Shown here piece after piece: positions 58,401-64,000 of a DNA stretch of 64,000 nt. The stretch's first letter is position 1. Each line of letters begins with the position of its first letter. The notes under the pieces are model-generated. The model made no database searches. It was not told where the DNA came from and worked only from the letters and a program-made list of their open reading frames with translations. The position numbers and the translations under genes were made by a program. The stretch is from Euryodendron excelsum (taxonomy: Eukaryota > Streptophyta > Magnoliopsida > Ericales > Pentaphylacaceae), in NCBI GenBank assembly GCA_033060915.1, contig CM065397.1:29495501-29559500 (forward strand). Reading direction: 5' to 3'.

Positions 58401-58552
58401 AAGAAGCAAGTAGGAAGACATACAACAGCTTCACTTGCAGGTGTTGAATTACGGAAGAACACACTAGTAACCTCCATTGCCTGCTCTGGCAAGTCCAGGC
58501 GCAATTTAAGCCCCATTTCCGCAAAGGCAGACAAAAGTGCCACATGGTCGCC
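39540..58552 (-). CDS. ABC1-kinase/beta-lactamase fusion gene, 3' part (10 exons)
   Basis: Joined exons: 58552-58424, 58349-58251, 58166-58109, 58026-57951, 57871-57742, 54729-54572, 53505-53433, 53084-52890, 40764-40671 and 40441-39540. Phases match at every junction and give about 637 residues with no internal stop. The first 165 or so are the distal part of the ABC1/UbiB-type kinase region (GDHVALLSAFAEMGLKLRLD, VDAFPGDIVIFSRVLNLLRG). The rest is a serine beta-lactamase-like domain: SGTK in VFSGTKGIT (SxxK nucleophile and Lys), HTSGLHN, YHYLSFGWLCGG, and GFGHSGMGGSTG in the place of the KTG motif. It matches the plant family represented by Arabidopsis AT5G24810, from memory. The substrate is unknown. 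The N-terminal kinase core with its ATP-binding residues lies beyond 64,000. Introns of 12.1 kb and 3.0 kb are swollen by TEs. Confidence 0.88.
40671..40764 (-). CDS. exon: HASGKKFQEILEEAFIHPLN
   Basis: 94 bp, acceptor TGAACAG. The exon ends CCTCCAG and the intron starts GCATGA, a GC donor. Joining it to GTGTGGAATC restores IPPGVESRLA. Confidence 0.87.
41623..42422. repeat. TIR-bounded repeat, copy 1
   Basis: Starts AAGCACGGA and ends GTCCATGCTTC. The interior is closely similar to copy 2 (GCAACAAAT, AAAGTAAACAAACACATTAA, a TTCTTC run). The first about 20 bp of the terminal repeat are more diverged than in copy 2. Confidence 0.7.
43648..45452 (+). repeat. three tandem ~73-bp units, third split by Helitron
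   Basis: Units at 43648-43722 and 43723-43793 are intact. The third is 43794-43810 plus 45398-45452. Each has ACTAATTTGGGAA or a close variant, a T run, ATATAGC and TTAAAAGTGATATC. Confidence 0.8.
43811..45397 (+). mobile_element. non-autonomous Helitron (1,587 bp)
   Basis: Starts TCTATATATAATATAG (5' TC) and ends CTAAT (3' CTRRT). A hairpin CCCGTG-CATCA-CACGGG lies at 45369-45385, 12 bp before the end, as Helitrons have. It sits between A (43810) and T (45398) with no target duplication. Removing it restores the third tandem unit exactly. No Rep/helicase coding is visible, so it depends on proteins from elsewhere. Confidence 0.88.
45579..46003. repeat. 212-bp tandem duplication
   Basis: Two copies (about 45579-45790 and 45791-46003) start near CATATAGCACGAAAACT and run through CAATGGGTTCAATATATAGG to GTTCAGTAATCT, with about 85-90 percent identity by eye. 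Confidence 0.85.
47978..49523 (+). mobile_element. Copia-like solo LTR (1,546 bp)
   Basis: Begins TGTTGACCC and ends GGGTTAACA. Perfect TAATG duplications flank it at 47973-47977 and 49524-49528. The opening (GATCTCC, AAGTGATTTTGATAATAAC) resembles Copia LTRs of the SIRE type. A C14 run lies near its 3' end (49490-49503). Confidence 0.88.
50366..51012. mobile_element. TIR-bounded repeat, copy 2 (647 bp)
   Basis: Inverted ends GAAGCACGGACA and TGTCCGTGCTTC. The subterminal parts are filled with GGACACG/CGTGTCC motifs on both sides. CTA lies on both flanks (one base off on the left), possibly a 3-bp duplication. No transposase coding, so a MITE-like non-autonomous element. Confidence 0.75.
52890..53084 (-). 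CDS. exon: HTSGL and Tyr motif
   Basis: 195 bp (65 codons). Acceptor GAGTAG at 53090-53085 gives VHQVLNHTSGLHN; the alternative ATCAG nine bases on would drop three residues. Contains YHYLSFGWLCGGIIE. Donor GTATTA opens the 12.1-kb intron. Confidence 0.87.
53433..53505 (-). CDS. exon: KLKLEENVANVWRQF
   Basis: 73 bp, acceptor CGGCAG, donor GTGTAA. Its presence keeps frame and gives the expected segment between the nucleophile and HTSGL exons. Confidence 0.85.
54572..54729 (-). CDS. exon: lactamase nucleophile exon (SxxK)
   Basis: 158 bp, acceptor CTTAAG, donor GTATGT. Encodes VCAYKDGEVIIDTSAGVLGR, then LFPVFSGTKGITAGLLHWLV. The candidate nucleophile Ser codon is 54624-54622 and the paired Lys 54615-54613. 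Confidence 0.9.
56240..57040 (+). pseudogene. Ty1/Copia pol 3' remnant with LTR start
   Basis: Encodes LVSKLIYLTVTQPDISFVVG, VVSQFMQ, YRILKYLKGAPRKGL (RT end), then RNase H pieces (NVVARSSAKAEYRA, EMMWLKSLLNEW) and the ASNPVFHER/DCHFV tract in shifted frames. A TTGAGGGGGAG polypurine tract at about 56920 is followed by TGTTGATAA, the start of a 3' LTR. It is antisense to the host gene and multiply broken. Confidence 0.85.
57742..57871 (-). CDS. exon: PALNAQWIYDTPVHSDVEAK
   Basis: 130 bp. The acceptor TGTCAG at 57874-57872 is chosen because it keeps the frame from the previous exon; an earlier AG near 57890 would not. Donor GTAGAT follows CAG. It links kinase region to lactamase domain. Confidence 0.82.
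57951..58026 (-). CDS. exon: LSSTMNVRIIYLDIMRPFAE
   Basis: 76 bp, acceptor ATCCAG, donor GTAAGT. Phases 1 in and 2 out agree with neighbours. Confidence 0.86.
58109..58166 (-). CDS. exon: VDAFPGDIVIFSRVLNLLRG
   Basis: 58 bp, acceptor CCCCAG, donor GTCTCT; ends with one base of a Gly codon completed by the next exon 82 bp away. Confidence 0.85.
58251..58349 (-). CDS. exon: charged linker
   Basis: Acceptor GTTAAG, donor GTAAGT; 33 codons rich in Lys, Glu and Gln (ENMKSLAEQRTKNLKVLQEK), likely helical. Confidence 0.88.
58424..58552 (-). CDS. exon: end of ABC1-kinase region
   Basis: Acceptor TTGCAG before 58552, donor GTATGT after 58424; 43 codons, phase 0 at both ends. Encodes GDHVALLSAFAEMGLKLRLD and the ExxMEVTSVFFRNSTP segment of the fusion family. 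Confidence 0.88.
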
Positions 58553-58797
58553 CTGCAAGTGCAAGTATTCTAACTATTCATTCTCCGAAATAATAGCTTC
58601 AAGCAATCCAGAAAACAATAGAACAGTAACTCTGTAAAAAATGTACAACTGGTGCTCCAAATCATATTTAGATGTATCAATTAGTTTTGTAAAGGAAGTT
58701 TCATATTAACAAAGAATCTCAAATAGAATATTCTACTGAAGTAACTTGCCAGACAATTTCTTTCGCAAATTCCAGGTTTCCCAACTTCACTTATTCA

Positions 58798-59008
58798 TGT
58801 TATGCATAACTGTATGGACATGTTTGTATCTTATGCTAAATGACTGGCTTATGTTAAACCTGTTTGTGTGGACGTGTTTGTTTATGTCTTGTATAAATAT
58901 ACTTAAGAGGAGCCAGCCCAAGGCCTGGATTTGTCTTTTTACATAATCTTCCACTCTATCTTTATATTTTTCACTCTTATGACTCAGTCTATAACGTGGT
59001 ACCAAAAC
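58798..59008 (+). mobile_element. possible Copia LTR end plus primer site
   Basis: Starts TGTTATGCATAAC and has GTATAAATATAC. At 58997-59008 TGGTACCAAAAC matches the initiator-Met primer site TGGTATCAGAGC at 9 of 12 bases. Downstream coding is not recognisable. Confidence 0.4.
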
Positions 59009-59508
59009 AGATTGATCAGAAAGTCACTGCAATTTGATTCATTTCTATTGGAATAATAACTCCAGTTATTTCAATCCAAGCAACTGAGAATCAGCACAAA
59101 AAACTTCAATAGCACCACTACAGAGAGTAGCGGATACAGTAGGGGACAATAATGAAACAGAAAAAATAATTCAAAAGTTACATCAATGGATTTATACTTC
59201 AACAAGGAAACAACAGAACACAAAACAAAAGATAAAATAAAATAGACTGAAAGAATAATTAGTGCCTACAAAAGTATTTTGGATGATAAATCCAGATGGA
59301 CCACGAGTCAATTTGGAGCAAATCATGGGCGTTATTTTTTCCTACATTCACCGCTTTGTGAAAATAGCCATGACTTCTACATACGATGATGGATTAACAC
59401 ATTTCTCACACTACTTGAAAGCTCTGGAGTACTATGACTCTTCTGGTAGCTACACGGAGAAGAATTGAGAACATTATAGAGTTACTAAAATGAGCTGCCT
59501 CCTGCCTA

Positions 59509-60286
59509 CATTAAAGCTTGATATGCATTGTTGGGCCTCTCTCCAACAACTTAAGCTTTTGGAGCAATTGGTTACCTAACATGATATCAAAACTTTGGTT
59601 CCAAGAGGCCGTGTATTCAAATCTCACCAGATTTGTTAATTTCCCTAATATCTTTGTTAGTAAACTCTTATTTTGTGCTTCTAGGGACCACATTAGTTTG
59701 GTTTGTGCATTAGTCCATCTCTCCACGTGAATGAGACAACCACATGGGAGGGAGCATGTTAGAGCTTGATATAGATTGTTGGGCTAAGAAGCACGGACAT
59801 TGATACAGGTATGGATACCAACATAGGTACGGACACTGGACATGGCAATTTAAAAAATGAGGATTCGGACCGATGGGAACACGGCAAAAAATATGTTTCT
59901 TATATATTTTATTTGCTATGTATATATGAATGTAACATCCACAAACTTCCATAAATATTTTTAAAAAAATAATACTAATTAAACATAATAAATAAATAAA
60001 TAAACACATTGAATCCATTATTTAACATAAAACATGATGAAAACATGTTTACAATTTAAACTTGCAATGTGTTTCAAGTATATCAAAGTGATGAATACGT
60101 GTTGCTGGCGTGTTCATTGAAAAATAAATAGATAAAAATTCAAGACGCACCAACTGGCATGTCCGACCCATATCCCAGCGTGTCTCAAGAGTATGTCTGT
60201 CTAACACGGATGCAGAACCCTCTAACAAGTGTTCGTACTTCCTAACAACTTAGAATTTTGGGCAATGGCCAATGGGTTACCTGCCA
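59509..60286 (+). mobile_element. TRIM retrotransposon split by a TIR-bounded repeat
   Basis: Two short terminal repeats: 59509-59581 and 59757-59787 plus 60242-60286 (about 74-76 bp each, with GCTTGATAT-GATTGTTGGG and CAACTTA shared). TGATATCAAAAC at 59582-59593 resembles an initiator-Met primer site, and GGGAGGGA just before the second repeat resembles a polypurine tract. Excluding the insert it is about 325 bp and non-coding, as TRIMs are. Confidence 0.78.
59788..60241. mobile_element. TIR-bounded repeat, copy 3 (454 bp)
   Basis: Starts GAAGCACGGACA and ends TGTTCGTACTTC, related to copies 1 and 2. It lies inside the second TRIM repeat, with CTA on both sides (one base off on the left). 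The first TRIM repeat supplies an approximate empty site. Confidence 0.78.
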
Positions 60287-61429
60287 CACCGCAAACATAC
60301 CAAATTACACAATTAACCATGAGCTTATGACCCACTACAAACTCCTCTCAAGCATGAGCCTACCTATCCATAATGCAATTTTGAGGTTACCTAGTTGATC
60401 TAACGGATGACAGAAACTGAAGCAAGGGAATCCAAGTTATCCTACCATTAGGTATGGTGGGCTAGAGATACAATTTTTCAGTTTTGTAAATGAAAAGGTA
60501 ACATTAGGTATTAAGGATGGATTTAGGAATGAGATAGTGAGGTTTTTGTGTTGATTTAGTGAAAAACTTGGAAGAATACCGGAATTTCTAGACAAGGGGA
60601 AAATACAAATTTAGGCTAGTTGATTAATCAGGCTATAGTTAGGAACAAAAGGTAAGGGTTTTGGAATGAACTCAGGATCTTTAGCAGGTTGGTTGTGGCT
60701 TTTATAGCTGCTGGAATTTGAAGAAGAAAGACACATAACTACATAAGCCTCTGAATCTTTTCTAGGATTTTCATGAATAAGAAACTAATAGAGTTCAATC
60801 ACTAAAACTGAGCAACAATTTGAAAAGAAGTTTTATTAATCAAAACTATTCCATTGTCTCTTACAAAGGTTTCCTTTTAACTTGAAAAAAAAACTTTCAA
60901 AAGTCCTACCAGAACAAAGAATTTCCTCATCTAATTAAGAGTAAAACTAATTGCTATCAAATAGAGAACAAGACAAGGCTTCTAACCAAACAACTTAGGA
61001 AGTTGGACACCATTAAGGATATAAAATTACTAAAACACCCTTGATTTGCAAAATTACTGAAACAAGCCTTGCAAAGAAAAATATGAGTTTTCCAACTCTG
61101 CAGGACTTGGAATCTGTTGTGTTCAACAAAACACATTTAAAAGTAGTCAGGGATAATGTGACACCAACAGCAGTATCCATTGGTCCATTACTGTCTTTTA
61201 TAGTTTACCTACTTTCTAGCAGAGATTTATCGAAAACATTATCATGGTTCCAATTACTGAACCAATAAAAAAAGGGAATTGATTTCTCAAAGGCAACAAC
61301 AAATGATACAAAAAAATAAAACAAAAGATGACTAAGACACTAATACTTTTTCCTTTTTTCTTCTACATCGACTTCGATACTTCAACTACTAGATCTTTCT
61401 TGTGTCTTTAAAGTGGCATGTGACTTCAA

Positions 61430-63115
61430 AAGTGGGCATTGGAGTCTTCCTGATGCAACATAGTCATTGATATTGCTTATGTTAGTAAGAAGCTCAACAC
61501 GGCAAAAAAGCTCTCTACTTGTAACAAATTACTCTATGCTGTCATGCAAGTTAAAATTGGAAACTATTTGAGTTCTCAAGATTTTATGCTTCATTCAAAT
61601 CATCAAGCCCTCTAGTACTTCAATTCTTAAAAGAAACTCAGCAGCCCTGTTTACAATTCCAGATTGATGTTTCGGCCCTTTCAGGGGACAAAATAATATT
61701 CCAATAAGAATTCCACCCAAACATCAATCTACAATAGAAACCAAGGCTGCTGATGCAAAGTGCTCAACATATTGCACTCTATGTCTGTGCAAGAGAAACT
61801 ATCCTTCATGTGAGTTTTTGGTGTTACCTATGTAGCTTGATGGCTGGACAGCAAGATGACTATTTGGATCTTTCTACATGATGGCACTCTTTAGAGATGC
61901 TTGAGCCTTCCCAAAACTTCTCTACATTGGTCATGGTAAAACTACTATGGTGGAAGACCAATTATATTGGCTATGTTCAAAATCTCTGTGGCAATTATTC
62001 AGCAATGTGGCACTTGTTAATTGGCCAAAACTGCAAAAAGCATTAGTGGTTTATATTTGCCACTTCCTGTACAACATTAGCCATGGTAACATGCATCGAT
62101 GGATTTTCTCCTTGGCTTGCCTAGACATTAAAGAAAAGGATTTGATGTTCTTGGTGTTTGACAAATCCTCAAAGATCCCACACTTTCTCCCTTGTAGAAA
62201 AACGTCAGATGCACTAGATGCAGCTACTATATTTGTCGAGGAGATTGTGCAACTTCATGGACTTCCATAAGCCATTGTTTCAAATAGGGGCATTGAACTC
62301 ATGAGCTATTTTTGGAATACTTTGTGGAAGAAGTTGAAAACAAACCTACCTTTCTCTGATGCTTCCTGCCTACAGACAGATTGTTGAGCTAAGGTTGCTA
62401 GTACAGTCTTGGTGATTTACTATGTTTGGCAAGCGGTCACATTACTTCATAGGATTTTATACTACCTGTGCCTGAATTTTCTCATAAATGTTGAGTCTCT
62501 AGGCCTACCAGCCATTCTCCTTTTAAGGTTGCCACTGGAATTCAAGCCTTGTCAACCAATTCAGATTTTTTTTGCTTCCCAAGGCAAAGACTAGGGTTGA
62601 GGCTAAGGGACTTGTATAACATATTTTGAGAACTTCACAACAAATTCCCATGCAAAACTGCTTTAAGTAATGAAAACTATAAAACAAGGACTAATTTGCA
62701 TTTCCACTTCACTGATTTCCAAGAGGTGACAAGGCAATTGGTTGCATTCGACCAAAGATGTTTCCAATAGGCTGTGGATAAGAAGTAAGACTCAAGGAAT
62801 GCTGGTCCTAACAAGATAATTTAGACGATCAGTTCTAATGCAAACATCTTTGAGATCCTGAATGAGTTGGAGTATCAGTCCTATCTTTTATGTTGGGAAT
62901 CCAATTCCGTATTATGAATCACAAGATGGTACTTAATCATTCAGCTCTCCGCCTACCAACGATGTTTAAAGGAAGTTGAAGTCAGTAAAGAATCAAAGAT
63001 GGGTTAGATGAAAAAACCATTTCTACTGACAGGGCAGACTACCAGAAGTTCCATGTGAAGTGGAAGATTATCCAGAATCAAATGGAACTTAGAATACTGC
63101 AACAAAGTTTCGGAA
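61430..63115 (+). pseudogene. Ty3/gypsy chromovirus pol remnant
   Basis: Degenerate RNase H (GIGVFLMQH; KLLYAV-type tract) runs about 61430-61690. Integrase at about 62130-62400 has VFDKSSKIPHFLPCRKTSDA, then IFVEEIVQLHGLP and a FWNTLWKKL tract. SPFKVATG lies near 62515. Near 63045-63110, FHVKWK and, in another frame, YPESNGT form a broken chromodomain. The chromodomain after integrase marks a chromovirus. Stops are frequent. Confidence 0.8.
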
Positions 63116-63855
63116 GCTCCATAGAGATATTAATCAGACATACATTGCCTCCACCACCCCCCCCCCCCCCCCTTTTTCTTCCCTTTTCAACCAAAAAAAA
63201 AAACCACACACAGACTCATTAGGATTGAGTGCTAGCGAACAATGGAAGACTTATTTCAGCGCATCTATTTTTCATTTCTTTTATTTATATGTTTCTAAAT
63301 TGAACTCCTATCTTCCCCCACTCTTTTTTGAAAGAAAGCAGCGTTGTTCCTCTAGTTTTTAAGGGCTGGGCTGCATCAGATACTTATATCTTATGTTGGA
63401 TCTGTGAACCAAAAAAAAACAAAAAGAACCCAAGGCTTTGGTGCAACAAACAAGTATTATCCACATGACATGGAGTATTATAAGTGCTATATGTCGAACA
63501 CGCAACTGAGTATGGGTATATGATATGTGTCTAACATATATGATGGGACATGCACGAACAAGCATGTCTAGTTATAGAAGTTAACTATAGTTGTTCATAA
63601 AACTCTTATTATGATCCTTTCTTTATTTAGCTATGTCCATGCAACATATGTGAGTTATGTCCATGTGGCAAACCTAAAATACGTACCTAACATAGAAAAA
63701 TAAAGAAATGATTGAAAATATCAATATTTAGTTGTGTCCATGCGACACACACAAAAGCATGTAGCTGACTCCATGTGACACGGTATTCGTAGATATTTAA
63801 ACACTTCAGCATAAGGGAATATTTAGATTAACAGAGAGGGTCACTCTTGCAACCA

Positions 63856-63857
<2 letters not shown>

Positions 63858-63890
<33 letters not shown>
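63858..63890. repeat. (CT)n microsatellite
   Basis: About 16 CT dinucleotides without interruption. Confidence 0.9.
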
Positions 63891-63892
<2 letters not shown>

Positions 63893-64000
63893 GAAACTCA
63901 TTAACACATAACACCAACTGTTAATGTTCAGCCAGCAGGAAATATTGATAATAATGCACATGGAAGAAAATAAAATAATAGCTACCCAAAACCAGCAACT

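Larger units (their letters stand above)
58553..64000 (-). other. 5' intron (partial) of the kinase/lactamase gene
   Basis: No further kinase exon was recognised on the minus strand up to 64000, so this is probably one intron of more than 5.4 kb. It contains a Copia LTR fragment, a TRIM with a nested repeat, a chromovirus remnant, a C15 run (63158-63172) and a (CT)n run (63858-63890). Gaps at 60287-61429 and 63116-64000 hold nothing I can name. A + strand frame at 59262-59468 is unrecognised. Confidence 0.6.

Noticed and set aside
59262..59468. 68-codon + strand ORF as an exon
   Set aside because: Antisense to the host gene within an intron, no family recognised and no splice context tested.

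Overview
The window looks like nuclear DNA of a dicot plant. It contains spliced exons of a plant ABC1-kinase/beta-lactamase fusion gene with plant-type GT-AG introns. Most of the rest is plant LTR retrotransposon lineages, plus a Helitron, a TRIM and an inverted-repeat element family. I see no bacterial operon, CRISPR array, tRNA or rRNA. All assignments come from reading the sequence and its translations; no database search was run.

Left part (1-36.55 kb): a nested retrotransposon stack. The oldest layer is an Athila-like Ty3/gypsy element on the + strand. Its pieces are gag (7781-7952, 12576-13143), protease (13144-13818), reverse transcriptase (13819-14861, 29364-29680), RNase H (29681-30190), integrase (30191-31410), a downstream extra ORF (32378-33590) and a 3' LTR (about 35367-36552). 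It is dead, with many in-frame stops. Five copies of a second family with very long LTRs lie in it. In the sense direction their LTRs begin TGTAAGCA and end CGCGACA. Copy A is the 5' LTR (3095-7780, minus) of an element whose tRNA-Arg-type primer site and broken gag lie at 1-3094, which fits the Ogre/Tat lineage. Copies B (7953-12575), C (14862-24743, interrupted) and E (24752-29363) are solo LTRs of about 4.6 kb, all minus. Copy D (18182-23442, plus, 5.26 kb) is a solo LTR inside C. Target-site duplications support B (CATAT), C (TTGAT), D (ACCGG/ACCGA) and E (ATTCT/GTTCT).

Middle (36.55-39.54 kb): AT-rich intergenic DNA with a 93-bp tandem duplication and no gene I can support.

Right part (39.54-64.0 kb): the 3' part of one minus-strand gene. 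Ten exons encode about 637 residues: the end of the ABC1-kinase region followed by a serine beta-lactamase-like domain with SxxK, HTSGL and HSG motifs. The 5' exons lie beyond 64,000. One intron is about 12.1 kb and holds a TIR-bounded repeat, a Helitron whose empty site is readable from neighbouring tandem repeats, a 212-bp tandem duplication, and a Tekay/Del-like LTR with a TCCTT duplication. That LTR itself contains a Copia-like solo LTR (TAATG duplication) and a second TIR-bounded repeat. Other introns hold a Copia remnant, a TRIM split by a third TIR-bounded repeat, and a chromovirus (gypsy) remnant. The intron between exons 9 and 10 appears to use a GC donor.

I found no convincing undescribed multi-gene system. 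The most informative observations are the readable insertion history, the LTR promoter-region repeat modules, and a conserved gene that still looks intact despite heavy TE loading.
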